From: an uncultured Eubacteriales bacterium
Lineage (GTDB): Bacteria; Bacillota; Clostridia; Oscillospirales; CAG-272
Reading direction: 5' to 3'
NCBI GenBank assembly: GCA_900321265.1
Contig: ONVJ01000118.1
Span: forward strand, 1 to 13,275
Length of the DNA: 13,275 nucleotides
The notes beneath the pieces were generated by a model. That model worked only from the letters and a program-made list of their open reading frames with translations. It made no database searches and was not told where the DNA came from. Below, one piece after another: positions 1 to 7,796 of this stretch. The translations under genes and the position numbers were made by a program. Each line of letters begins with the position of its first letter. Within the stretch, counting starts at the first letter, position 1.

Positions 1-1
1 C

Positions 2-775
2 ATCACCGAAAAGGCGGCAAAACGGCTGAAGAACTACTACTACGCCTGCGTTTCCTTCGTCGACTACCAGGTCGGCAGGATCATATCAGCGCTGAAGAAA
101 AAGGGATTATATGACGACACCGTCATCGTCTTTTCATCCGATCACGGCGAGTTCCTCGGCGACTACTCGAACTTCGGAAAGAGATCGATGCTCGAGCCCG
201 CGGTCCACGTGCCGCTGATGATGAAGATCCCAGGAACAGCGCCCTGCAGGCGGGACGACCTCTGCTCGCTCGTCGACGTCGCGCCGACGCTCATGTCGCT
301 CGAAGGGATAGGATACGCGGATGACGAGTTTGACGGGATCGATCTCTTCTCGGACACAGAGCGCGAATTCGTCTTTTCGCAATACAGCCACAAAGGCGAC
401 GGCTCATATATGATCGCGGGGAAGGACGACAAGCTGATCTACAGCGCGGCGGAGAAGAGATACCGCTATTTCAACGCGCGCCCCGAGATCGACGACCTCT
501 ACGACGCGGCCGACCCGCGGATCGCGGCGATGAAGGAAAAGCTTGACGCCTACTACGCATCCGACGTCGGCAAGGTCCCGGATAAAGAGAAAGAGAAAGA
601 GAAAAAGAAAAAGGCGGCGAAGATCAAGGACTTCGGCACCGGATGGATGGACCATACCGCCAGACACGCGGAGGAGGCGGCGAGGATCCCGGCTCCCTAT
701 CTGATCGATCTGCCCGACGTTCCCGCCGAGGAGGATCTGCGGACTGGGAAAAAAGAACAAAGCCCGGGCTCATGA
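2..775 (+). CDS. Sulfatase-family hydrolase (alkaline phosphatase superfamily), C-terminal part; 5' end outside the window
   Basis: The reading frame is open from the window edge to the TGA at 773-775, so the start and the N-terminal catalytic Cys/Ser formylglycine region are not visible. About 257 residues remain. At about 134-160 there is the sulfatase motif SSDHGEFLGDY, whose Asp-His pair is a metal ligand in this superfamily. It is followed by a Lys (FGKRSMLEP) and by the typical strand VPLMMKIPG, then SLVDVAPTLMSL and a C-terminal segment resembling the family's 'DLYD..ADP' end. Known members hydrolyse sulfate esters, and relatives act on phosphonate or phosphodiester bonds; the substrate cannot be told. 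No signal peptide can be assessed. An unusual Lys/Glu-rich stretch (about 577-625) interrupts the C-terminal region. The gene is convergent with the A2M-like gene. A frame starting at the internal ATG at 188 is only the tail of this longer frame. Family assignment is fairly sure, substrate unknown. Confidence 0.88.
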   Translation: MTEKAAKRLKNYYYACVSFVDYQVGRIISALKKKGLYDDTVIVFSSDHGEFLGDYSNFGKRSMLEPAVHVPLMMKIPGTAPCRRDDLCSLVDVAPTLMSLEGIGYADDEFDGIDLFSDTEREFVFSQYSHKGDGSYMIAGKDDKLIYSAAEKRYRYFNARPEIDDLYDAADPRIAAMKEKLDAYYASDVGKVPDKEKEKEKKKKAAKIKDFGTGWMDHTARHAEEAARIPAPYLIDLPDVPAEEDLRTGKKEQSPGS

Positions 776-800
776 CAGGATCCGCAGCCTGAAAATCGCA

Positions 801-832
801 GCGGGGGCCGCCGATAAACCGGGTGGCCCCGC
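801..832 (+). terminator. GC-rich hairpin 26 bases after the sulfatase stop, possible terminator
   Basis: GCGGGG at 801-806 pairs with CCCCGC at 827-832. The stem extends inward with one bulged G and a G-T pair to about 11 pairs, with a loop around GATAAACC. The bases after it are only mildly T-rich (GGTTCATACCCTTCTTG), so it is a weak intrinsic terminator or a 3'-end stabilising hairpin for the sulfatase transcript. Confidence 0.4.
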
Positions 833-879
833 CGCGGTTCATACCCTTCTTGTCCACGGCAGTTTTGTAAGATATGCAA

Positions 880-927
880 AGACCCGCATCAGGCAGGGAT
901 ACCGGAGTATCCCGCCCGTGCGGGTCT
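880..927. terminator. Long hairpin between convergent genes, probably a bidirectional terminator
   Basis: AGACCCGCA (880-888) pairs with TGCGGGTCT (919-927). Inside it, GGC (892-894) pairs with GCC (914-916) and GGGATA (896-901) pairs with TATCCC (908-913), closing a six-base loop. On the + strand it is followed by TGTTTATTCTTATTC. On the - strand it starts 19 bases after the stop of the A2M-like gene and is followed by TTTGCATATCTT. Its position between two convergent genes fits shared termination. The T tract is better on the + side. Confidence 0.65.
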
Positions 928-945
928 CTGTTTATTCTTATTCTC

Positions 946-3900
946 TCACTGAGCTTCCGGCAGTGCGGATGTGCTCCAGACGCCGCCGCTGCCGATCGTG
1001 AGCAGGCTCCTTCCGCTCATTGCGCGCTCGCCGGTATCGGTGTTCTCCGCCCACGCGCTTTCGGCGATGAAATCGCCCTGAAGCGCGGCACGGATGACGT
1101 ATCCGATCCTGACGCTGAATTCGTATTCGGGGCAGTCGGTGACGATGTCCCCCTGGGCCTGGGCGATCCCCTCGATCTCGTCGTGCGGATATTTCACCGT
1201 TACGAAGCAGGAGATGTTCTGACCCGAAGTGTTCGATACATCGGACAGCCTGTTTCCGTCCCGGATCTCCACCGAGAAGAACCTCGCGCCAGACGGAATG
1301 AGATCGTAGATCTCAAAGGATTCATAAGTCCTGGTCGATTTTCCCGAAAGCGTCAGCGTCACCAGGCAGAAGCCCTCTTCGGTCGCCTCATATGTTTTTT
1401 CTATCGTGAATCTTCCGCTGCCGGAGGACTCGGATCCTTCAAGCTCTCCCCGGTAGTTCGCGAGAAGCAGGGCGTTTTCGGGCAGGGACAGTTCCAGTCT
1501 CTCAAGATCCTCGCGGCAGAGGACGAAGGTCCAGGACTGTCCGGGATCAAGTCTGATCTTTGCTTTTTCTTCTCCGAGAGAATACTCGAACTCGATCCCT
1601 TTCTGCCCCTCCGCAGGCCTGCAGCGGAGCAGGAAGGCGGCGAGGGCGATCCGCGGGGATTCGGTGTCGGTCCGGTTTTCAAGCAGCCAGCGCGCTATCA
1701 TCGCGGCGTCTTCACGATCGGTCACAGAGGCGCAGAGCAGCGCGACCGACGAGACTCTCACCCTCTCGGTAACGCTTCCGCTTCCGAATCCGAGAGTGCG
1801 GTATTCGGCGTTTTCGGTCGCCGAGGCCTTTCTCACCGCCGAATATAACCGGCGGGCGCCGTCATGATCTCCCGCGGAACAGAAGCCCAGCGCAAGCCAG
1901 AGCTTTGCCTCGTCAGAAAAGCCTTCCGAACCCGCTTCGACCCTCTGAAGGATGTCCATGACCGGCTCCCCGGCCGAGGCAAGGATCGCCAGAGTACGGC
2001 AGAGCTCCTCGGGGGACAGCTGCACCGAAGACGAGACCGAGGCATAGCAACTGTTGATCAGCGACTTCAGGATGCTGCCGTCGGTAATGATCCCCAGCTG
2101 CATGAGTCCGGCTGTCAGCGCCGAATCCCCTTCGGAATAGGGCAGAAGCCTGAACGCGGCATCTCCGAAATTGTAGCGCTTGAAGATCTCTTCGATAAGG
2201 AGCTCGCGTCTGTCGGCCGTATTCCCCCCGTAAAAGAGGTCGGAAGCCGATAGAGCCGCAAGCCGCGCGGCGTATTCGTCGGTCCTGGAGCTTCCTCTCG
2301 CGGCGGACAGATAATTGCGGATCTGTTCGAAGAGCAGAAGCTCCCCGGTGTCCTCCGAAACGGTAAGTCTGACCGGATAATATGCCGGCTTGAGATCCTT
2401 AAGTTCTTCGGCTGTCAGGATCTTTGTGACATCGGCGGCAGCCGCGGTCTTCACGACGTCAAACTCATACTCGCAGGCGTCGGAATATCTTCCGCAGTAG
2501 GCGTATACGGTAAGCTTGTATCTGCCTTCCTTTACCCCTTCAAAGCACAGCCAGGTCTTCTCGCCGCAGTCGGCGACCGTCTCGATCATGCCGGCGGTCT
2601 CGCCAGACTCTCCGACAAGATATCCGCGGTAGGTAACCTCTCCTTCAGCCGCCTTTCCGTAGGCGCGAAGTCCGGCGGTCACGGTGTCGCCCTCGACATA
2701 CTTCTGACAGCAGTCCGGATCGATGAAGAAGGGAAGCGTACAAACCGTATTCGACACAGCCGAGCCGGTCTTCAGCTCGGAAATACCCCCGCCGGTCCCG
2801 ACGGCGATAACGGTGATCCTCCAGGAAGTGATATTGTCGGGCACGGTGAAGGAGAGCGTCGCCCTGCCTTCGGCGTCGGTCTTCAGAGTCGCGAAGACGG
2901 GGTTGTCAAGGAAATCCTTTCTGACGTAGGGTGCGTCGGAAGAGCCTGCCGGACTCCAGTCTCCGGTGTACGACGGCATATCGCCGCCCATTCCCGGCGG
3001 AAATTTGTACGACATCCATCTCTTTGACAGATAATTGTTTCTGCTGATGAAGTCGATCCCCGGGGCGTTTTGATTGCCTATGTAAACTCTGTCACTTTTC
3101 GATACCATACTCCGGTAAGACAGCGGATCGATCTTCTGATCCTTGAGCGCGAAGCAGGCCTCGTCAACGATGCTGACGATGACGGTCCCTTCTCCGAGCC
3201 CCGGGACACTGATTTCGACCGTCGCCGTCTCTCCGGGACGGTATTCTGTTTTGTCGGTCTCTATCTCAGGCTCGAGCAGATTGCTTTCGAAATTGAAACC
3301 GAAGCCTCTCTGTGTCCAGCCGAATGAGTTCGACTCGGCATTGTAGCAGATCGCCCGGACACTTCCTCCCTGACACATTTCGGGGGTAAACTCAAAGGAA
3401 ATTCCGTCGGAGCAGGCCGCGAATTCTATCTTTGTGGAGATAACGAATATAAGTGCGTTGATCTTTTCTCCCGCGAGGAAGATCTCAGCGCTGACAGTGT
3501 CTCCGCAGACGAAGCTTCTTCCGTTCAGGACTATCTCGGGATATAATGTTCCTTTTGAGCTTGAAAAACTGCTGTCTCCGACAGGCTGTTTTCCGGAATT
3601 TCCGGTACGTACGGTGCAGTCGGCCGAAACCTCGTATTGATTGAAGTCGTGCACTCCCGAGGACGGGGAAGTGTTATCGGAAAAAGTGACTGTAACGGTA
3701 AACCAGACGTCGGGATCGCCGGTGCTTACACGGGAAATCAGTATCCTGCCGCCGGAAAATTCGGCGGTCCCGGTCTTTTCGACCGAGCGCACCACTTCGT
3801 ATTTCCAGCCCGAATAGGTGATCTTGCCGTATGTGTCGTATCTCGTCTCTTTTGTCCTTTTCACCCTGTTTCTCATTACGGTATACTGAACCGACTTTTC

Positions 3901-6372
3901 GTCAACCGGATCTCCTGCGGAGAGAGCGTCGATTTCCGCCTTCGAAAGGCCTTCGACCGTCTCAAGCGCCGAAAGATCGCGGAGATTCAGCTCGATAAGC
4001 ATACCCTCATCAGTCATGCTGCTTTTGAACAGATAATCCGAATGATAATACGGGACCGAGGCGCTGACAGTCAGCTCCTGAAGTTCGGTTCCCGTGAGAA
4101 TGGCGGTGACGGTTATTGTAACCGCGTCGGTGGAAGATGCGCTGACCTTTTTTGCGGCGAAAGAAATATGTATCTCTCCTCTTTCGTCGGTCCTGCCGGA
4201 TCCGCTTATTCCGAAAGGACTCAGATAGTAAATAAACTCGATCCCCTCGACAGGGGTGCCGTCAAAGAATCCCGCCTTCAGAACGGCGTTGACCGTATCG
4301 CCTTTTTTGTAATATGATCTGTCAAAACCGATCGATGCCGAGATCCTGGGCTTGGGCTCCTCGGTCGTATCGACAAACTTGTTGAAAATGACACGGCCGT
4401 CTTCGTCGGTGAATCTGAGCCAGATATAGCCGGAACCGAAGTCCTCAAAGGATATGCTCCCTGTGAAAAAGCCGGTTTCGTCAACCTCGACGGAGGTGTC
4501 CAGCGCCGAGTACCCCATCGTCACAAAGATCTTCCCGGGAAGAGGCCCCCCGTTCGCTTCGGCAATGAAACCGCTGAAGCTGACGGTGTCGGTCGAAAAG
4601 TATGTCTCTCTGTCGGTATATACGGCTCCGTAATAACCCTGTGTCTCATCCGGAGTCTCGGAACGGTCTGACTGTATGAGCAGGCAGTCCTCCCCCGATT
4701 CGGCGATCAGGATCCGGGTGTAAATGCCGGAGGGATTGTCGATCCGGGCAAGACCGTCCTCCCCCGTCAACGAAGAAGAAGAGGTGGACAGCTCGCCGTC
4801 CTTCATGACGACCGCCGTGATCTTCGCGCCGGCTTCGGGTCCGGTGTAGGCTCTGTTGAGCCAAAAATATGTATTGCTTTCGTCACTGACCGTCCATGCC
4901 CTGAGATCGGTGATCTGAAACATAACGAAGGTGTAGTCGGTCAGCTCGCTGCCGTCGGACAGGGTCGATTTCACACGGATCAGTCCGACGTATATTCCGC
5001 GCGGAAGAGCGCTGCCCAGATCCACGGTAAACCTGCTGCTGTATTCATCGTTTGGAATACAGGAATAACTGCCGATAAAAGCAAATGATGACATAAAAGT
5101 CCCGGGATCGGTTTCAAATCTGTCCTGATCGGCTTCCAGCCGGAATGCCGCTGCTGCCGCAGCGGAAGGGCAGGCGTAAAGATCGCACACGGCATCATAT
5201 TCGATCCTGCTTCCGGCGGATGCGAATGCGTTGATATTGAATTTTATGGTGACCGCGCTTCCGGGGGAATACAATCCGCCTCCGACACCGGAGTTTGACG
5301 TGGCGTCTATGAAGTAATAAAAGAATCCGTTCGGCTCGTCGTACTCCGCCTCAAGCTTCTCCTCTTCCCGGGTCAGAGTCATAAACCGCGCCTTTTTTCC
5401 TTCGGCAAGCGTTTTTCCCGAGACCGACCTGATGCCCTCGCGGACAGTCACGGTATACGGAGTCCCGTAAGAGAGCGGTTCCTCGGGTATGAACGCGACA
5501 GTCCTCCCGTCGGGGTAGAGCATATATCTTCCCTTGACCGCAGGAGACAGAGAAAAGGCGTCCCCGGCGTCGTCAGGATCGATCGCCTCTGTGAACGAGA
5601 CCTCGATCCCGGTGTTGAGCGGGACGATGCCCGAACCGTCGGCGGGCAGCATTCCCGAGACCGCCAGGGCTTTTTCGGTCTGAAAAGAAAAGGTCGCGGC
5701 GGGATCGTCGGGATCGCCGAGAGTAAAGCGGTATATCTTTCCCGGGGTCAGATCCCCCGAAGCGGGAGTTAGACGGTATTCGGTGTCCGACAGCTTCGTT
5801 ATCGAGAGCGGCGTCGCCGGACTGACCGAAAGGTTGGAGGCGATCACCGCCGCGGTGGTCGGCTGCGCGGTCCTTACAATAAAGGAAGAGTCGACCGGAA
5901 CTATCTTTGAATCGCCTCCTTCGGCGCTCATAGTAAGCGACGCAAGCTCGGCGGGTATCTCAGCAGAGAGCGTTGTCATCCCTCCGCCGAAGGAGGGGCC
6001 GGTCGGATTCTCGATCACAGCCGGAGCGGCGGGCTCTGTCCCGGTATCCGGGACATCGGTCGTGACGTCAGGCGGCAGTGTTTCCGACGTTCCCGGCAGT
6101 GTTTCAGACGTTCCGGGAGCGGTCGTATCGCCGCTCAGGAAGTTCGCAGTCGAGACCTCGCCCGTCCCGACCGGATCTGTGCCGCTTCCTCCGCGGGAAA
6201 GGAGGATGCCGAATGGGACCGCGACGGCGACCAGCAGTGCGGCGGCGACGATGACGGATACGCGCAGACGCCTGGCGCGGACCGCCGCGGCGTCATATTC
6301 CGCGCTTTCTTTTATCAGATCGAGCGGAAGCCGGCCCAGGGCGTCGCTGATCCTGTCTGTTTTTTTCTTCAT
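946..6372 (-). CDS. Membrane-anchored alpha-2-macroglobulin-like protein with anti-sigma-like N-terminus
   Basis: 1808 residues. Residues 1-36 are a short charged cytoplasmic segment with the pattern DALGxLPxDLI..SAEY, resembling non-zinc anti-sigma proteins encoded after clostridial ECF sigma genes. A single transmembrane helix (about 37-58) follows, then a Thr/Pro/Ser-rich wall linker (65-130). The ectodomain has two Ig-like domains resembling SbsA/Big_5 (about 140-332), macroglobulin domains including an MG2-like one (about 583-670), and the A2M N-terminal strand VSIVDEACFAL (1066-1076). After that come a probable bait region (about 1078-1152), the A2M core (FATLKTDAEG through FTVPDNITSWR, 1160-1186), a helical TED-like region (about 1340-1590), and a receptor-binding-like end (YDLIPSGARF, 1689-1698). 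Bacterial A2Ms trap attacking proteases. The thioester site is degenerate: LFEQ at 1347-1350 in place of the usual CxEQ. The start ATG overlaps the sigma-factor TGA by four bases and has GAGGGG upstream. The A2M family is clear; the anti-sigma role is inferred from the N-terminus and operon. Confidence 0.9.
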   Translation of the reverse strand: MKKKTDRISDALGRLPLDLIKESAEYDAAAVRARRLRVSVIVAAALLVAVAVPFGILLSRGGSGTDPVGTGEVSTANFLSGDTTAPGTSETLPGTSETLPPDVTTDVPDTGTEPAAPAVIENPTGPSFGGGMTTLSAEIPAELASLTMSAEGGDSKIVPVDSSFIVRTAQPTTAAVIASNLSVSPATPLSITKLSDTEYRLTPASGDLTPGKIYRFTLGDPDDPAATFSFQTEKALAVSGMLPADGSGIVPLNTGIEVSFTEAIDPDDAGDAFSLSPAVKGRYMLYPDGRTVAFIPEEPLSYGTPYTVTVREGIRSVSGKTLAEGKKARFMTLTREEEKLEAEYDEPNGFFYYFIDATSNSGVGGGLYSPGSAVTIKFNINAFASAGSRIEYDAVCDLYACPSAAAAAAFRLEADQDRFETDPGTFMSSFAFIGSYSCIPNDEYSSRFTVDLGSALPRGIYVGLIRVKSTLSDGSELTDYTFVMFQITDLRAWTVSDESNTYFWLNRAYTGPEAGAKITAVVMKDGELSTSSSSLTGEDGLARIDNPSGIYTRILIAESGEDCLLIQSDRSETPDETQGYYGAVYTDRETYFSTDTVSFSGFIAEANGGPLPGKIFVTMGYSALDTSVEVDETGFFTGSISFEDFGSGYIWLRFTDEDGRVIFNKFVDTTEEPKPRISASIGFDRSYYKKGDTVNAVLKAGFFDGTPVEGIEFIYYLSPFGISGSGRTDERGEIHISFAAKKVSASSTDAVTITVTAILTGTELQELTVSASVPYYHSDYLFKSSMTDEGMLIELNLRDLSALETVEGLSKAEIDALSAGDPVDEKSVQYTVMRNRVKRTKETRYDTYGKITYSGWKYEVVRSVEKTGTAEFSGGRILISRVSTGDPDVWFTVTVTFSDNTSPSSGVHDFNQYEVSADCTVRTGNSGKQPVGDSSFSSSKGTLYPEIVLNGRSFVCGDTVSAEIFLAGEKINALIFVISTKIEFAACSDGISFEFTPEMCQGGSVRAICYNAESNSFGWTQRGFGFNFESNLLEPEIETDKTEYRPGETATVEISVPGLGEGTVIVSIVDEACFALKDQKIDPLSYRSMVSKSDRVYIGNQNAPGIDFISRNNYLSKRWMSYKFPPGMGGDMPSYTGDWSPAGSSDAPYVRKDFLDNPVFATLKTDAEGRATLSFTVPDNITSWRITVIAVGTGGGISELKTGSAVSNTVCTLPFFIDPDCCQKYVEGDTVTAGLRAYGKAAEGEVTYRGYLVGESGETAGMIETVADCGEKTWLCFEGVKEGRYKLTVYAYCGRYSDACEYEFDVVKTAAAADVTKILTAEELKDLKPAYYPVRLTVSEDTGELLLFEQIRNYLSAARGSSRTDEYAARLAALSASDLFYGGNTADRRELLIEEIFKRYNFGDAAFRLLPYSEGDSALTAGLMQLGIITDGSILKSLINSCYASVSSSVQLSPEELCRTLAILASAGEPVMDILQRVEAGSEGFSDEAKLWLALGFCSAGDHDGARRLYSAVRKASATENAEYRTLGFGSGSVTERVRVSSVALLCASVTDREDAAMIARWLLENRTDTESPRIALAAFLLRCRPAEGQKGIEFEYSLGEEKAKIRLDPGQSWTFVLCREDLERLELSLPENALLLANYRGELEGSESSGSGRFTIEKTYEATEEGFCLVTLTLSGKSTRTYESFEIYDLIPSGARFFSVEIRDGNRLSDVSNTSGQNISCFVTVKYPHDEIEGIAQAQGDIVTDCPEYEFSVRIGYVIRAALQGDFIAESAWAENTDTGERAMSGRSLLTIGSGGVWSTSALPEAQ

Positions 6373-6938
6373 AATTCATACCCCTCTTTCTTCAGAAACT
6401 CCCGAAGCTTTTCTCTCGTGCGGAAAAGGCTCGACTTGACCGCGGGGACCGTCATTCCGGTGCGCGCGGCGACTCCTTCAAGAGTTTCCTCCTCAAAATA
6501 CCTGACTATAAACGCGATCCTCGCTTTTTTCTTCTGAGTGCGGAGAAAGCCGGCGATCAGGCCCGCGAGTTCGGCTGCGTCGACCCCGTCGCAGGCGGAA
6601 TCGGGAAGCGCTTCGGCGAGCTCGGCGAGCGTGCCGCTCCTCATCGCCGCGCTCTCTTTTCTCACCCGGTCGACGGCGATGTTCCTGACTATCACCGCGG
6701 AATACGCGCCGAGATCGGCGGGTCTCTCGGGCGGGATCCTGTTCCAGAGAGCGAGATATGAATCGTTGAGCACTTCTTCCGACGTCATGCGGTCGCCGGT
6801 GATATTCATAGCTATCCTGAACAGACGCGGCCGGTAGGCGCGGTCGGTCAGTTCGATCGCCCGCTCGTCGCGTCCGAAAAAGAGGCCTATTATCCTGTCC
6901 TGTCCGGTTTCCGGACCGGGATGACGCTCTTCCATCAT
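6369..6938 (-). CDS. ECF-type RNA polymerase sigma factor
   Basis: 189 residues, normal for an extracytoplasmic-function sigma factor. Sigma-70 region 2 lies at about 25-95: RLFRIAMNITGDRMTSEEVLNDSYLALWNRIPP, then LGAYSAVIVRNIAVDRVR, which is the clostridial form of the core-binding and -10 recognition region. Region 4, with its helix-turn-helix, is at about 135-185 (FIVRYFEEETLEGVAARTGMTVPAVKSSLFRTREKLREFL). Two consecutive ATG codons occur; the first (6938) is preferred because AGGAGA at 6941-6946 sits close upstream. The stop overlaps the start of the A2M-like gene (ATGA), implying translational coupling and a sigma/anti-sigma pairing. An ECF-like promoter just upstream (6970-6995) suggests autoregulation. 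The signal sensed is not known; the A2M ectodomain is the obvious candidate. Confidence 0.95.
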   Translation of the reverse strand: MMEERHPGPETGQDRIIGLFFGRDERAIELTDRAYRPRLFRIAMNITGDRMTSEEVLNDSYLALWNRIPPERPADLGAYSAVIVRNIAVDRVRKESAAMRSGTLAELAEALPDSACDGVDAAELAGLIAGFLRTQKKKARIAFIVRYFEEETLEGVAARTGMTVPAVKSSLFRTREKLREFLKKEGYEL

Positions 6939-6969
6939 ATTCTCCTTTCTGAAGTTTTCATTAAGTCAA

Positions 6970-6995
6970 GTCGTATTTCCGAGGCGGAGGGTTTC
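6970..6995 (-). promoter_or_regulatory. Candidate ECF-dependent promoter of the sigma/A2M operon
   Basis: On the - strand a GAAAC -35 element (6991-6995, continuing as GAAACCC) is followed after 17 bases by CGAC (6970-6973). Firmicute ECF sigma factors typically recognise an AAC-containing -35 and a CGWC/CGTA -10; the Bacillus SigX type uses CGAC with the same spacing. Transcription would begin near 6963, leaving a leader of about 25 bases with the AGGAGA ribosome site. The natural reading is that the operon's own sigma factor drives it. This is inferred from motif and position only. Confidence 0.5.
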
Positions 6996-7018
6996 GTTTT
7001 TTTGAAAAAATGTTAAAA

Positions 7019-7050
7019 AAGCGACACTGGTTCGTTATCCGGTGTCGCTT
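7019..7050 (-). terminator. Strong intrinsic terminator of the envelope operon
   Basis: AAGCGACACTGG (7019-7030) pairs with CCGGTGTCGCTT (7039-7050) over 12 pairs with one G-T, closing an eight-base loop. Read on the - strand the stem is followed by a run of six T, then AACATTTTTTC. It lies 33 bases after the stop of the PAP2 gene and just upstream of the ECF promoter, so it insulates the two - strand operons. Confidence 0.88.
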
Positions 7051-7083
7051 GGTCAGGCGTCTGTTGTCATAAATGAGCTGCGG

Positions 7084-7779
7084 TCAGCTCTCTTCAGCAC
7101 TTCTTTCCCCGAGCGCGTACCCAACGAGAGAGTAGAGCGACAGCAGAAGCGCCGAAAGGATCACTCCGCCGATGATGTCGGTGAACCAGTGGACGCCGCT
7201 CGTGAATCTCGTGACGACGGTCGCGAGAGCGAGGACGGTCATGGCGATCTGAAGGGCTACCGCCGCCTTCGGCTTCGAGGCAAGCAGCTTCGCGAAGAGC
7301 AGCGCCGCGCTGAGGAAGACGCAGAGCGCGAGGACGGTGTGGGAGGAGGGATAGGATGCCTCGAGCTCTCCCTCGAGCTTCAGCGGCCTGTAGTTGATCT
7401 CAAGCTTCTCAAAGAGAAGATATACTGCCAGCAGCAGGACGTAAAAGCCTCCGGTCAGCCATATCTCGCTTCCTACCGCCTTCAGCGATCTTCCCCTTAT
7501 CAGTCTTACCAGACCGACGCCGGCGAAGAAGGCCATCACGGCGAGCGCGATATATCCGAGATATTCGGATACCGCGAAGAGGACGGGGCTGTATCCGACG
7601 GCATCCCTGACCGCGGTGTTGAGTCCCGCAAGTCCGATGTCGGTGCCGTCGGCGCCGACGGGGCGGACGTCCGCCGCGGTCACCGCGACGGTAAAGACCG
7701 CGAAAGCGATCAGGAGGCATGCCGAAGTGATTATCCTGACGGTCAGTGCCTGAGAAAGACTTTTTTTATCGTTGCCCAT
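7084..7779 (-). CDS. PAP2-family membrane phosphatase
   Basis: 231 residues with about six hydrophobic segments, as expected for a membrane phosphatidic acid phosphatase type 2 enzyme. The three catalytic blocks are visible: C1 around KLEINYRP (K125, R131, P132), C2 PSSH (144-147), and C3 TRFTSGVHWFTD (R191, H197, D201). H197 would be the phospho-accepting residue and H147 the acid. The C1 block has one residue fewer than the canonical KX6RP, so the Lys is shifted by one. Family members dephosphorylate phosphatidic acid, phosphatidylglycerol phosphate or undecaprenyl diphosphate; the last would suit the adjacent mltG, but the substrate is not determined. It is the last gene of the operon, starting 17 bases after the mltG stop with only a weak ribosome site (GGATCTG), so coupling to mltG translation is likely. 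Confidence 0.9.
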   Translation of the reverse strand: MGNDKKSLSQALTVRIITSACLLIAFAVFTVAVTAADVRPVGADGTDIGLAGLNTAVRDAVGYSPVLFAVSEYLGYIALAVMAFFAGVGLVRLIRGRSLKAVGSEIWLTGGFYVLLLAVYLLFEKLEINYRPLKLEGELEASYPSSHTVLALCVFLSAALLFAKLLASKPKAAVALQIAMTVLALATVVTRFTSGVHWFTDIIGGVILSALLLSLYSLVGYALGERSAEES

Positions 7780-7796
7780 ATCTGTTCAGATCCGGC

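Noticed and set aside
874..1848. A 324-codon + strand open frame
   Set aside because: It lies antisense to the A2M-like gene, has no family features and an Arg/Gly-rich shadow composition; long antisense frames are expected in G+C-rich coding DNA.
3637..4317. A 226-codon + strand open frame
   Set aside because: Antisense to the macroglobulin domains of the A2M-like gene, with no recognisable motif or ribosome site; a shadow frame.
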